In this document: one piece after another, positions 1 to 13,060 of the stretch
Layout: the number at the start of each line of letters is the position of its first letter
How positions within the stretch are numbered: position 1 is the stretch's first letter
NCBI GenBank assembly: GCA_029931535.1
Contig: JAQPZY010001048.1
Span: 1,014,001 to 1,078,000 of the forward strand
Source: Margaritifera margaritifera
Lineage: Eukaryota > Mollusca > Bivalvia > Unionida > Margaritiferidae
Length of the DNA: 64,000 bases
Direction: 5' to 3'
The notes under the pieces: generated by a model
Seen by the model: the letters and a program-made list of their open reading frames with translations, nothing else
Told to the model about the DNA's origin: nothing
Databases searched by the model: none
Translations under genes and position numbers: made by a program

Positions 1-624
1 TTTGGCTGGTCAGGATTGGTTGATAATGACAGTAAAATTTTAGCAACAAGAATCTTTTGAGAGCTTATCCTAGTTGTAACTGCAAAAAATAAAGACAATG
101 TATTGCGCGGAATTGAAAACACATGTTTCAAACACATGTAGATCAAAAAAATGACGCGGCTCTTATGGTTTTATTTACACAGAAGCTTGCTTGAAGGATA
201 TGTCTATCCTGACAAATATAGGTTTGATCATGAAAATGCAGAAATTGAAAGCTATTGAATTTTTAATAAATGATGTTTCCATGGGATACTATGGGAGCTG
301 AATTCCTAAAATGGCAATCTACTTTGTTCCGACTTACAAAAGGAGTAGCACATGCCTTAGATTATATCCCGGATATTTCATTTCCTCTTTATTAATAATA
401 GTGTTAATACGAACAAGAAACAACAAAATGTAGTAATCATAAGTGAATGAATAATCATATCAGATCCATAATTCAACGTTTTTTTATGTCTATTGTTTGC
501 CTCTGTTTTGCCTTTGAGAAAGACTTAATGAGAGTCAAAAGCGCTAAGGCTAGTTTTAAAAAAACGAAAAAAAAAATGAAATGAAAAAGTTTTGCACTGT
601 GTTTTGTCAGTTTGTTTACAATTA

Positions 625-655
<31 letters not shown>

Positions 656-987
656 GTATGTGTATGTGTTTTTTTTTCATCATTCTAAATGATGATGTAA
701 TGATGACAGTGATCATACACGAGTGCTCATTTTCAATGCAAAGAATCATGTACATTTTAGACTAAGGTAATAGGCAATTTGTCGAACATACGCACAATTA
801 GATAAGTTTGGCATCACTATATACAGGAAATTTAGAACTTGTATACATTAAAAATAATTGTTGGAAATGGTGCTTCTATCTACTGGACTAAAAACAGCCT
901 TTTGTTATTGTCAGAAAAATGCCTACTTTTGCAGAGTTCAAATCATTTAGGCCTATCGTCAATGGACGCTTCAATTTAGAACGAAGG

Positions 988-1065
<78 letters not shown>

Positions 1066-1071
1066 GTGTGT

Positions 1072-1108
<37 letters not shown>

Positions 1109-1839
1109 CAACATATTAAAAGATTGTTGGGTCTCAAATGAATTAAAATAAAGATTTTTGTTTCTTTTTTTTTTTCTTCTTTTTTTTCATATCCAACATT
1201 TCCAGGTACACAGGATCAAAGTTCAAATATACACATTTGCAATTAGAATGAAAATTTTGGAAAAGGGGGAGGATAGGAGTCGGTGGGGAGGGGGCAGGTA
1301 ATACAAAGTATGGTAATTTGTAGAGGCAAGCCATGAAATTAGCTCAAGTTTAAACTTGTGGAGAGGAGTTGAGCGTAACCAACAGAATCCGATTCTTTGA
1401 GAGACGCCAATGTTATCATAAAAAAACACTTAAATGACACTAGTATTTTGATACATAGGTAGAAAGGTAATTCCAACGAGACAATTCGCCAAATTAAGCT
1501 TAAAAAATAAAAATAAAAAATAAAAATTAAAAAAAAAAACATGTACAGGATACATTTGAACTTTATTCAGTAGTGTGGCTACGGACCCATAAGTCAACAA
1601 CAACGGAGTATCACAGTGCGAACAGAGCTGCAGAATTAATGGAATATTTTTTTTATGAAAATAGGTAGTCATATGCCTTGATACACTATCATAATCCTAT
1701 TGAATTAATGCCTTTACAGTGTAGTTTACGAATTCTTACATCGTGTAAACACTTTCAGACATCACAAGAGATTTTCGCTTTACTGTATAGAACTTTGGTA
1801 ACTTTGATGAATACATCTATATTATACTTGTGAAATTTA
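1..1839. other. Gene-free stretch with microsatellites
   Basis: I see no supportable gene here. The stretch is AT-rich and holds a (TA)n run at about 623-653, a compound (TA)n(GT)n run at 991-1107, short A/T homopolymers near 1160-1190 and 1500-1540, and a G-rich patch at 1262-1296. Short open frames here are low-complexity or lack recognisable motifs. Confidence 0.6.
991..1107. repeat. (TA)n(GT)n compound microsatellite
   Basis: About 75 bases of TA dinucleotide with one interruption run directly into about 42 bases of GT dinucleotide. The open frame across it (Tyr-Ile then Val-Cys repeats) is an artefact of the repeat. Confidence 0.95.
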
Positions 1840-2950
1840 AAAATAAAATGCGATTCGTCCTCTTCACGAGACTGACAGAAGGGACATGCTTCTCCATCTT
1901 TATTATTACTAAGTTGTCTCCCAGTTGTCTTCCGTTTTATACATGTGATTTAAACGTGTGAAACGATCAAGATATAGAATCAAATATGCTGGTAGACTGG
2001 TTACGAGATTTTTCACCATTTAACATTGGTAATAGGTAATGTAATTCTGACCTCAGGAAGAGGCAGCTAAATTGCTGTGCCATTGTTGCAAGGAACAATG
2101 TTTGAGCCTTTGTATGAAAGTTGCAATACATCTTTTCCACCCTCAATCTCACGATACAACCACAAAATACCAAAGCCGTACTCCGAAGAAACTGCTCTAT
2201 TTTACATGCCCAAGTTTTTCTTCCTGTATATAAAGTGATTTTAACATAATATATAAATGAAGTAGGTATCTGAATGTTTCCATTTTCTGCATACGAAGCA
2301 AATAGTTCATGCACCTAGTAATATAGTGTGTACCCAGAAAATATCTACCGCACTCTCCAAATGCCATAAAATTATTCATTCTGTTAGACACTGTTAAAAA
2401 CCATTAACAAAACATATGAATACTTTCAATTGATTACATATATTTTAAACCACATATTTCAGATCCATAGCAAACAATTGGCATCACCATTATATCAGAT
2501 AGTTTGAACATATTACAGTTTAGGATTCTTAATTTGACTTAGTATAAAAAAATATGCTTTATGGAATTTTTTGCTTGTTTGCACAAAGTATTTGTTGCTC
2601 TAGTCTATATTTGTTTTTATGTAAATACTAGATTCATATACCTATAGCAGGATACAGCTCAATGTGTTTTTCTCCGCGTCCATCTTTTTCAGCGCCCTTA
2701 AAGGCCGCCGTGTCGAAAAAACTTTTTTATTTTTATTTTATCTAAATTACGGTCTACGGCTATTTTTGAATAAAAAATAAATGATACATTTATTTGTCTT
2801 TGAAACACAACCGTAGCCTCAGTCACACTAGAAACATCTGCATGCAAGAGAGAATATATCTGCTGTGCTTCATTTGATACAAATATAACATGACAGTTTT
2901 GTCTTAGTGCAGTTATCAGCTCATTGCTGAACAGAGAAAACAATATCGAG
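1840..2950 (-). pseudogene. Non-LTR retrotransposon reverse transcriptase, 3' part, decayed
   Basis: Relic of a LINE ORF2 read on the minus strand. At 2943-2698 the translation shows the palm of a non-LTR reverse transcriptase: NELITALRQ, then HADV where the family has the YADD-type catalytic box, then FQRQINV and NLDKIKIKKF followed by GG. Further downstream, in other frames, come the thumb/connection-type segment (2600-2450), a stretch like the C-terminal domain (2391-1967), and at about 1895-1845 the zinc-ribbon-like end with CPFCQ followed by REEDESHF. Many frameshifts and stops separate these pieces, so it is not functional. The element is 5'-truncated: no endonuclease domain is seen in continuity. 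The exact clade is not determined. Confidence 0.82.
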
Positions 2951-3220
2951 TTAAAAATACACCCCTATCAGGTAATAGCCCAAGACAATATAGATATTTA
3001 GATAGTATTTGACACATCTGACTTATTTGACACCTGGATAAAATTGATATTCAGAACAAAAGATGAATTCACGTCGAATAAACTGTCTCTATGGAAACTA
3101 TGTACATTGCTAGTATTAACCATATACATTGCTAGTATTAACATCTGAATAGTCTGATTAACATTGGCCTCTTTCAGATGCAGTTATCAGTTAACTCCTT
3201 GGTACTGCGAGAAAGAGAAT

Positions 3221-3234
3221 TTGTGTGTGTGTGT

Positions 3235-3294
<60 letters not shown>
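3221..3294. repeat. (GT)n(GA)n microsatellite
   Basis: A GT run with a short interruption near 3235 passes into about 24 bases of GA. The open frame over it is a repeat artefact. Confidence 0.95.
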
Positions 3295-3295
<1 letters not shown>

Positions 3296-3440
3296 AGTCG
3301 CGCTCTTTTAGCGGTGACCTTGTATGTTCCCTCCTTCTTTTGGGCTAAGTACGATTCTGCGTCATATGCCAGAATTTCATGGTCAATCTTATTTTAATAT
3401 ATATGCTACTCTAGCGAATTTTCCTTCCTCTTTGCAGCAT

Positions 3441-4060
3441 TCATGAATGTAGTATTTTTCCTTTCCTCGCGTACTCAATGCGCAAAGTCCACTCAAATAT
3501 GCACGAACTCTCATTGTCCAGCACCTGTTTGACTTGTCTAAAAACCTGTTCCATGGTCCTTGATTTTGGAGAAGCGGGTTTTAACAGGAACATGTTCGCT
3601 CTCACCTGGTAGAGATGCTGTACACCGTCAAACTCAAGGTCGTTAGCATGGGGTATCTTAAGGGTATATCTGATGAATGAGCGCACTTTGTCCTGGACAA
3701 CCGACAATTTTTCATTCATATGCCCTCCATCCAATAGAAAATCAGAATATTGCGTCTAGATAGGGCTTCTAATTATCAGTTATACTCTCAATGAGGTTGA
3801 TTCGTTTTCTCAAGTTAATATTTTTGGATTTCAGAGTTTCAGTTTCAGCATGCAAATCCTTCGCTGAATTGTCGACATTATCTGTTAGGGCCGCATAATT
3901 TTAATTTAAAGCCAAGAGTCTTTTTTTGTTCTCTTGAATACCCTTCAGAACTTCATCTATATCAGAAGTAGCTATATTAACCCGCACATCGCCATTATTA
4001 CTTCCTGAAAGTCTTGATTCCCTATCTCTGATAGCGTTCTGATCATCGTGGATTTCACCC
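3441..4060 (-). pseudogene. LINE ORF1-like (coiled coil plus RRM-like) relic
   Basis: The minus strand first encodes, in one frame at about 4020-3760, a helical Lys/Glu/Leu-rich segment of coiled-coil character (ETETLKSKNINLRKRINLIE is visible). Then at 3734-3441 comes a 97-residue frame with VRSFIRYTLKIPHANDLEFD, a pattern resembling the RRM-like region of L1-type ORF1 proteins (transposase_22 family). ORF1 proteins of this kind bind RNA and chaperone the retrotransposon template. An in-frame stop and a frame change separate the two parts. It lies 5' of the reverse-transcriptase relic on the same strand, so both could derive from one element, but there is no endonuclease between them. Assignment is by motif shape only. 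Confidence 0.5.
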
Positions 4061-4159
4061 TTGACAAAATGTAAGCCCAGAACAAAGCCGAGTATACCAA
4101 TTCGGAACTGAGGACAACCTCGAAAAGCAAATGACCTTTCTTTACTGGGGTATGCATGT

Positions 4160-4685
4160 TTTTTTTCTTTTCTTTTTTAAAGTTACACTAAAACTTTCAT
4201 TCTAACTTTTTGCTTCTATTTGTTCTTTTTATTTCGTCTGTTTTTTTTTGGCAAGGGTGAAATCCAATATCACCAAACGCTACCCTCAATATCATTTCCG
4301 TTTATATGAAATCTTAAATAAAGTGTCGCATTTATCAAATGTGATATCTACTGACCGAGCTATGTTTAAAGGTTTTGAAAATTGAACTATTTTTGAGTAC
4401 AGTGAGTATAAGCTTTAACCTTATAAACGAAAACCGGAAGAGTTAGCAGTGTTGAAATTCGTAGATTAGTAGAATTGTTTTCCCTCGAGTTATCTCTCTA
4501 TATCCTTTTATGAAAACTCCTAATTTCATTGTGACAAGTCCTTGTGTATACACGTACAAGAGTGAAAATAATTCCAAGACAGATGTATACGGTCATCTTC
4601 TGCAAATAAAATTATACATTCACCTCTCAAATTGAACCAAGCATTTGCTCTTCATGCGTGCGTGCCAAACACCGAAACACACACA

Positions 4686-4750
<65 letters not shown>

Positions 4751-7014
4751 CGGCAATGAAAATAAAACAATATACAGTTGCTTAAGAGTCCCTATCTAAA
4801 GTTTATTATACAGTGTTGCAAACCACAGATGTGTTCCTTTAATCCAAATACCATGCCACATTAAGCGGACGGACATACAGACCGGAAGGTTAACACTTAA
4901 CACTATTCGCCCTTTAATATTTGTGGCCAGTCAAAGACGAAGATAATCATCCAAACCTAAAAACTAGGATGTGATTATACGAGAGAGAGAGAGAGAGAGA
5001 ATTTTCTTTAGGATAATAAGCGTACATATTTACTCACCAGATGGGAAGTGACCTCCTGAACACCAAGCTATTAAATGTGCGCTTTATAACTTTCATAAGA
5101 AAACAATAGTCTTATGCACTTCTATGCATTTATAACACAGTCACGAGCATCACGTGCATGTTTCAAGCAAGCGATAGAATAAGAGGATTAAACACAGTTC
5201 ATGTAATATCCTCACTATAATCGATGGCGAGGTCAAAGGTAAGGTGGGTATGTCTACTGTGAGAATTCACATAGACACAGAGTCCGTGCGCTCTTGAATA
5301 GACGTGTGAAACGCATCACCACATACACAACCTTGGATTTGGTGAGCTCATTAATTTTAGTCTTCCATCGTTTGGGTGTGAATGTAATAAAGATACAATT
5401 ATAAATGTGAATGTAAAAGATTGTAAAATCCACACATACTTCAATCTACAAAATAGACCCTTCCATCTGACCTTCGAGCTCGCCATGAATTCGTTTTCAA
5501 ATAGTAAAAGTTCACTGAGTGTCTCGCATAGCAAAACTACTGACTGTCGGTTTAACCTATCAGTTGAATACAGATCAGAGTCTATGTTGCTTGCATTTAG
5601 ACTCGACTTGACTTATACGCAAATATAAACGGTAGAGCCCGGTTTCCAATTATGTTAAAACATTCGGTGTGCTCGAAACTTATCCACAGTCTCCTCTTAA
5701 ATTTTTAACGGAGTTATTTCCGATTAAGTTGAAATAATGGTCAGAAAATCCGGAAATAAATGTTTCGATGCATTTAATGATATGTATTTATCCAGAAACA
5801 AAAACCAGCGCTGTTTCTTGATTATCTTAGTCACTGGTGTTAGAGAAGGGATATGGATTAATAGCATGTAAATTACCTTTTCGAGTGAGATAACATCGAC
5901 ATCTGGGATGTGTTCTGGAGCTGGGAGCGGAAGATTAGTTAACTCTTTAGCTGTTGTTCGTGTGGGTTTGTCACCTTTGTTACTGTTACGAGAAAGGGAT
6001 TGATATTTATAATTATGCTGAACAAAGGTAAACAGAACATCTAAATGGTTATTTAGACCTAACTATATTTCTAGTCATATGTGCAAACACTCTCTAAATT
6101 GGTTCGTCAGAGAGATGATGTCAATGTTAACATGATAGAGCTGTATTACGGCCAAGTCTATTTGTAAAATAGGTAGTGTAGACCAGAAGAAGTTTGCGTG
6201 CCTGGCATTAACAGTATAGCTTGTCCAAATGTACACATATAACTTTGCCTGCTTTTGTAGTGGACTATGCAAAAATGAACAGTCACTCGAAAGGTGAAAC
6301 TGCTTGATAATTCTGGTCGATATATATCGCCATAATAAATTTTACACAGATATTTGAACATGCAATTAAGTGGCACTAATCTTTGTCAAAATGTATATTA
6401 TTTCAATAGGAAATATCAATAATGTATTTTAACAAATGTATACCACATTTTATTATAATTCTTTCTTTATTAATGCTAAGTTACCTTTTCAGGAATGAAT
6501 CAATCTATCAGTCTATAAACAGAACTCTCTATATATCGATCAGACTGGATAGTTCACTGGCTGGCTGTCTCTCCGTCTGTCCACATAGAAATTGCAGGTT
6601 ATATTTATTGGAAGAAAATTTCACATACATTCCACTGAACAGTAATGCCTCCAAATTAATATTTGAAAAGAAAAAAAATGAAACATGAAAAAGCAACACT
6701 TTTCTATTATAGTATGATCTGCAGTAATGTCCACATATGTTCCTCGGTCAACAGCCATACATCAATCGATCTATCTCTTCATCAACACATGCGATACCTT
6801 ATAAATCTATAATACAAATACTTTACATCAAGCACTTTGTTAATTGCATGTTCCCCTAATAGCAAATCCAGAAATCATCTATTCATCCTTTTAAATCCAC
6901 CCTTCTTTCGTCCGCTTGACAATCGTTTTCTTCTGAAATCTGAAAACTGCTGGACATACATATTTGGTCTATGAGGGAGTTTTGACTGACTGAGTGGGTC
7001 CGAGGGGCTCCACG

Positions 7015-7015
<1 letters not shown>
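4160..7015. other. Gene-free stretch
   Basis: No convincing gene, RNA or transposon is seen. It contains a (TA)n run at 4687-4745, a (GA)n run at 4980-5000 and otherwise unstructured AT-rich DNA. Open frames at 5316-5628 and 6075-6690 have no recognisable domain, overlap on both strands and look random. Confidence 0.6.
4687..4745. repeat. (TA)n microsatellite
   Basis: Uninterrupted TA dinucleotides, preceded by a short CA-rich segment. Confidence 0.95.

Positions 7016-7091
<76 letters not shown>
7015..7091. repeat. (TA)n microsatellite
   Basis: About 75 bases of TA dinucleotide. The Tyr-Ile repeat frame on the minus strand is an artefact. Confidence 0.95.
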
Positions 7092-7095
<4 letters not shown>

Positions 7096-7519
7096 GACCT
7101 GTGATACATTGCTATCACTCGTGAAAGCTGGAAATAGGACAAGGATTAGAGTGTCAACAGATTCTTCTATTAAGGTGCTTACGACATAGATAGTATAAGA
7201 TTGGTTTTCCAAATGAAGTAGTTTCAAAGGTATTGCCTTCAACACTCAATTTAATCATGTTCTGCTGTTTTCATTGTTATTGTTACTGTAAAATATGCCT
7301 ACTTGTTCTTGTAGCTCGTGTTGTGCACAATTATGTCCATAAAGGTTGACGAACATTTGATGTTTAATGCTGTATTAGAAGTAGAGAGCTGATGTCTTAG
7401 AAATGTAGTTCTACTCTTCCTTATACCAGTAGTTACATCTGTGGCATAGTGCTTTATGTCTCAGGGATGTAGAATAGGCCAGATTTGTCCTCCTGTATGT
7501 TGTACTTGGCGACTAATGG

Positions 7520-7680
7520 AGGCTGGAGCTGCTGTGGCTCAATGGTTGTGTGCCGCACTCGTGACCGAAAGAGTACGGGTTCGAATCCTACCATTGGATC
7601 AGCCTGGTTCGGCTGCGCAGTGTATCCTTTGCCGAGGCACTTTACTCCAATTGCATCGGCACTAAATAATCTACTTGTAT
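7520..7680 (+). mobile_element. tRNA-derived SINE
   Basis: A tRNA-like head carries both internal RNA polymerase III promoter boxes: A box TGGCTCAATGG at 7535-7545 and B box GGTTCGAATCC at 7578-7588, about 33 bases apart as in tRNA genes. The body after the B box (to about 7680) resembles the tails of other SINEs in this window (...GCCGAGGCACTTTACTCC). The head does not fold into a full tRNA with a clean acceptor stem, so this is a SINE rather than a tRNA gene. Confidence 0.75.
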
Positions 7681-7689
7681 TGCTGTGAC

Positions 7690-8400
7690 ATAAAATACCA
7701 AACCATTTTTCCAACAGGTGGGTGTTCTAATCATAGTACTGATGGTCAAGTATTATTTCAGCAGATTAAAGCTCATTTTGTGTGGAGTATCCATGGCACG
7801 CTTGGGTCGGTTCCCTTCCCATCACGTCTGAAACATTTTAAGAATCACTTTAATAGTAAACCGGACAAAGTACATTCTTACAATCCTGTTCTGCTGGCTA
7901 TTTTATAGAAAATATCTTGAATTTATATTTAAACAAAACCGATTGCAGAGATACAACTCTCTTTTAACATTTAGCATGTTTAGATAACACAACATTTTAT
8001 TTCATGAGACTGAAAGTGTTTTTTATCGAAGACGAGTGGGCGCAAGAAAATGTGGATCTGCTTTCTGTCTGTGTGACTTTCTACCTGTTTGTGACCAAAA
8101 AAAAACGTGGGTCTGTTTTCTGTCTGTGCGACTTTCTACCTGTGTGTGTCGGAGTACAGCCTTGGTCATAGTTTCCTTTATGCACTTGTAATTCAATAGC
8201 CACTTACACAATTTACTTCAAATATAATATGATCTTATTTTGTTTTCTTTCTTCCTGTACCATTATTGCTTCTGGTTATGATAACGGGGTCTAGGAGTAT
8301 GACACTTTTCTTTCATAATGTATTTTTTGATTACTCCTTACCCAATTCTCTACATGTTTGGAACATGTGACGATTACATTTTGCTCTCTTCCCTGTATTA
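7690..8400. other. Gene-free stretch with a 55-bp direct duplication
   Basis: A block containing CTGTCTGTG and GACTTTCTACCTG occurs twice, at about 8052-8096 and 8107-8151, with a period near 55 bases and a run of A between the copies. Nothing else is recognised. Confidence 0.6.
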
Positions 8401-8489
8401 CTCTTGCGCCCGGGTCGTGCCCATAAATAGGGCCACGAGGTAATGAATTTATTGCACTTTTCAATTAATTATTTTTCACTTATATTTCA

Positions 8490-8655
8490 AAAATCTCACT
8501 CGTAATCCAAGGATAGCAGAGTCTATACCCAACCTGGCTATCCAGGGTCGGCTGCCTCTCTGCGTCCTTGGGAAAGGTATTTAGCTCCCATTACCTGGGC
8601 ATGGTATAGCCAATAATGTGATAAACGTGTCGTTAAAACCAACAGAAACAGGAAT
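8490..8655 (+). mobile_element. SINE tail copy
   Basis: The segment holding TGCGTCCTTGGGAAAGG, then GGTATAGCCAATAATGTG and a TTAAAACCAAC-type end matches the 3' body of the SINE at 50605-50775 almost word for word. The tRNA-like head upstream (about 8500-8545) is decayed and shows no good B box. Confidence 0.65.
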
Positions 8656-9540
8656 AAATCAGTCTACATCATAATTTTTTAGAGTAAGGTATCCTGTTTC
8701 TCCCAAGAACTGTTTTGCATTTCCGCACAATAACTCGGTTTATCTTTGTTGGATTTCAACAAAATTTGCTTTGCAGCTTAATATTGACCATATACCAAAT
8801 GAGTTCAATTGTCAGCATTCTGTATAAGGATTTTGTTGAAATATGGCCTCTGATTTGACACGTACCTACTTGTATTTATGTCCCATAAATTCGATTACCA
8901 TTATTATTAGTATTATTGAATTTGATGAAGGATCTTTCTGATGAAATTAGGGATGACTTCGATTGATAGCGTTATAGGTTATCATATTTATTGAGGTATC
9001 GTCTCTGACTGCGAAGTATCCCAAAGCTTGTTCAATTAGATGTGGGTTTTTTATTGGATTTCAATCAAATAAGTTATGGATCTTTATAACACACTTTCAT
9101 ATTGCTTCTCCAAAACGTCAGTAAGTGATTTATTTGCAAACCAAACTCTAGCGTTCGTCACAAAGAGGAAAGTGTGTTTACTTGAGACAAAATACTCTTT
9201 AAAAAGTGTGAAATAGAACCAACTATGTCTTTAATATGATGCGAAATTTACAAATATGGTAATATATTTTTCAGACTTAGTCTTCATTTAGGGAAAAGAC
9301 CTCGAAGCGGTTTTAAATATAGGTCTGGATCAAATACATGTTTCAATATACTGATATAGACGTGGTTTGATTTACAATGACTGAAATTCACCGTAGATTA
9401 TTTACTGTGCACTGAGTTTAATTTTGTGTACAAAATTATAATTTAGACTTTAAAAAAAGTAAAACAAGGAATTGGCTGTAAACAAGAGGTTCGTGGCAAA
9501 TCCGTTAGATTTCATTAAAGGAAATTTAAACTGTTATGTG

Positions 9541-9586
<46 letters not shown>

Positions 9587-10875
9587 ATTGGGGGGGATTT
9601 TAAACACTGCGGAGTGCGGAGAGGTCCATACGCAAGTGTATCTATATTCGGGGGAAAGGAGAATAAATGCTTCCTTTATCCTATGTCTCCTATTTCGTTG
9701 TATTATCTGAACACATTTCAATACGAGGAACGCAGGAAGAAGTGTGAAAGGAGAAGAATTAATTTAGATGGACCCTCATAGAAAAGAAATATTAAATCAA
9801 GGCACTCAGTATTATAGTTGCTACAGGAAACAATATATTTTATTATATGTTGAAATTCACCGTTATTCAAAACATAGTCGATTTAATTTACGTGGAAAGG
9901 CCAATTTATACTTCTTGTTGATTGTCGAGTATTATTATACATGCCACAAAAACATTAATAAGCCCTGTGTAAATCCTTCATTCTACCCTAAAATAATAAA
10001 TTTTTTACAGAGGTAGACGGTTTCAGTTTAACGCAGTGTGTTATTATATTGTTTTGAAATCAATTAATTTTAAAACCAAACAAAGCTCTTTCTGAGTGAA
10101 AATAATCATGTCATCAGAAATAAATATTACTTCCATAATCTAAATATTTTTGTCTCGTTGGAGTCTTATTTTCTAAGATAATAAAAAAGTAACTTTTAAA
10201 ACTGCATTTTACTTGCATGAGTTAAACTTTTTATCTTTTTGAAATAATAAACGACAAGGATTAGTTCACGTTTTGGAGCAAACTAAGCTGCAAAATCTGA
10301 AAACAGTACACAATATTACAATATCTACTAAAGACTATCCCATGTTGACGCCATAAGAAACAATATTAAGTGATAGTAATATGTCCCGCATGTATCAGGT
10401 TTCGTCAGATTGACTGCTGGTATTTTATTTATCATGTAATTAAGCGAAATACGTAACCTCGTGGTTTTTAAGATGCCTTATTGTATTAAAAATATAATAC
10501 CGGATTCCAGGTGAATTTTTTTATTTAGAATTTGTCTTATCTGAAGATTTGAAAAGTATCATATTTTGCAAAATTTATATTCATTATTGATTCCGGTAAA
10601 TTTAATAATCATGGATAAATGTCTTTCCTCCGTTTCTTTATCCCACAATCTCCGGATTACCATCATTGACACTGAAAAAAAGAAAGAAAACAAGAAAGTT
10701 TAGGTAATGTTCAAGTTTGCATTTCAATAATTATTCAAAACGATAGATTTTCACACGGATTACACCCACCTATCCCAATTTGTATAATTGTATCACGTTC
10801 ATTGTCAATTATTTTGACAGAACTTGTGAAAACCTTAATTCTCAAGGATAGACATATTCTGAGACAATAGAAGGA
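8656..10875. other. Gene-free stretch with (GT)n
   Basis: AT-rich DNA with a (GT)n run at 9545-9584. Open frames at 9545-10016 run out of the microsatellite and show no domain. I see no gene or mobile element. Confidence 0.6.
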
Positions 10876-11154
10876 CATACATACAGGGCCGGATTAATGT
10901 TATGAGGGGCCTAGGGATAATATGAGGGAACGGCCTAAGTATGTATTACATATTGCAAAAAAATAATATATGAAATCATCAAACATTTATTTATTTACCT
11001 ATGTAAAATTAACAAATTTATTCGGTTCAAGGTAAATTCATCAAACATTACTTCAATTGGGAATGGATGGCCTAAAGGAGGGCCTATAAAATATGAGGGC
11101 CGTATGCAGGGCCGTATTAGCCTATGGGTTAAATCCGGCCCTCCTGCATACATA
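10876..11154. mobile_element. hAT-type MITE with 8-bp target duplication
   Basis: A 263-bp non-autonomous element at 10884-11146. The left end reads CAGGGCCGGATTAAT; the right end reads TAAATCCGGCCCTCCTG, its inverted counterpart with a 3-base insertion near the tip. It is flanked exactly by CATACATA on both sides (10876-10883 and 11147-11154), the 8-bp duplication made by hAT transposases. There is no coding capacity. The interior repeats GGGCCGTA-type motifs near 11097-11120. The flank is a simple CATA repeat, so chance contribution to the duplication is possible, but ends and length together are convincing. Confidence 0.8.
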
Positions 11155-11220
11155 TCCTTGGGCAATTGAACGATCGACTTATAGTATTGAAGGCTTGATA
11201 TATTGTTAGAGAATTTGATT

Positions 11221-11237
11221 ATATATACATATATATA

Positions 11238-11309
<72 letters not shown>
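11221..11309. repeat. (TA)n microsatellite
   Basis: About 85 bases of TA with one short interruption near 11231-11246. Confidence 0.95.
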
Positions 11310-11311
<2 letters not shown>

Positions 11312-12186
11312 TTGTACTATTGAAGGATAGACCATTGGACATTATCAGACAACTGAAAGACAGACATTCTTAGAAAATTAAAGGAGAGACGTAGTCTTGG
11401 GAAAATTGAAGGATAAAAGGTTTTATACTATTGAATACAAAATATATATCACATATTACATATATGCTGAAAGGAAAAAGTGACATTACTCTAAAAGCAA
11501 AATTCATTAAAACACGATAACACGATGACTTAACAACACATGCAATTTTGTATGAGGGATATAGGGCTAGCAACATTTCAGAACACCCCATTAGCATATG
11601 AAAGACTTAGCAAGGAAACTTGTTATATTATGTTATATTATTAGTATTAGCATTATTGTTATTAGCATCATTAACATTAAACATATTGTATAAGTAATTG
11701 AACATTAAGTAGATATCCATCCGATGTGTATACTGTTCAGCTCAGTTTATGACAGGATGCAAAATTTTTGTATATACTGGATTTTCAGAAGGTGCGTACG
11801 TACGCGACGGATGGACATAACTAAAATTGTATTTGTCTCGCACATTTATGGAGAGGACGGGTGCTCAAGTGGGAGAGGGCGTGAAAAGGAAACCGTAAAC
11901 AAATATTGGGGGGAGTCAATTTTTATAGACAACCCATAATATACCCATATCTATATGTACAAATGGAGATCCTGTTCAGATCTTTACATCTAGTGTCAGC
12001 GTTGCTGCAAATATGGTTTTATATAAAGTTGTCTGAGACATTATATTTTAAACATCCCATTAAAGCACATAAAAAGAAACACAGTGTGTTTCATACTACA
12101 TGAAGGGTAGTATGCTTCAAGTCTTGATCATTATTCATCTTACACTGCGATTAGTCTTGATGATTATTCCACACCATTAGGATCAT
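11310..12186. other. Gene-free stretch
   Basis: No supportable feature. Open frames at 11370-12103 lack recognisable motifs. Confidence 0.55.
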
Positions 12187-12935
12187 CTTGCAGTTCCTTT
12201 ACCCTCTATCAATACTCCATACCATTAGGTTCATCATGCAGTGCCATCACCCTCTATCAATACTCCATACCATTAGGTTAAACTTGCAGTGCCATTACCC
12301 TCTATCATTGTTCCAGACCAAATGTGCATCTTGCGGTGCCGGTACCGTTTATCTTTATTCCAGACCAAAGATTTATTTCACAGTGCCAGCACCGCTTATC
12401 ATTGTTCCAAACCAAAGGTTCTTCCCACAGGGGCATTGGGGCGTTCCATATTACAAGAATGGTAGCGTCCTTTAAGTCTGGTCATTATTCACCTCACAGT
12501 GCCAGTACCATTTATCATCATTCAAGACCAAAGGTTCATCCCACAGTGCCACTACCGTTTATCATTATTCCAAACCAAAGGTTCAGTTCACAGTGCCATT
12601 ACTGTTTATTATCAGTCCAGACCAAAGGTTCATCTCACAATGCAAGTATCCTTGATCATTATTCTAAACCAAAGGTTCAGCTCACAGTGCAATTACCGTG
12701 TATCATCGTTCCACACCAAATACTTATCTACCAGTGCCTTTACCGTTTATCATCCTTCCAGACCAAATGTTCAGCTCACAGTGCAATTACCATTTATCCT
12801 CATTACTTACCGAAGATTCGTCTTACAGTCTTGGTAATATTTGCCATTATTCAAGACCAAAGGTTCATACTACAGTACCATTAGTCAACGTAATTATTTC
12901 AGATGAAAAGTTCGTATTACAGTATCATTGGTCGA
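12187..12935 (+). repeat. 47-bp minisatellite, block 1
   Basis: About 16 degenerate copies of a 47-bp unit built from CAGTGCCATTACC, then TTTATCATTATTCCAGACC, then AAAGGTTCA. Since 47 is not a multiple of three, every third copy returns to the same frame. The overlapping plus-strand open frames here (for example 12324-12884 with repeated FIIIPDQRF-type words) are therefore products of the repeat and not a gene. Confidence 0.9.
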
Positions 12936-13037
12936 TAGAGGGCATTTTCTTTACCTATGCTAATACTGTATATATTTTATAGCGTGGTACATAAAAACGT
13001 AATACTTTACCTAGTGACGAAGTTACTAGTCAAAATA

Positions 13038-13060
13038 TTTTTTTTTTTTTTTTTTTTTTT
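13038..13060. repeat. Poly(T) tract
   Basis: An uninterrupted T run of about 23 bases lies between the two minisatellite blocks. Confidence 0.9.

Noticed and set aside
7526..7590. Functional tRNA gene
   Set aside because: A and B boxes are good, but no acceptor-stem pairing or anticodon arm is evident, and a SINE-like body follows.
12188..12982. Coding gene with repeated PDQRF-like words
   Set aside because: The 47-bp minisatellite forces open frames in all three phases; there is no independent coding evidence.
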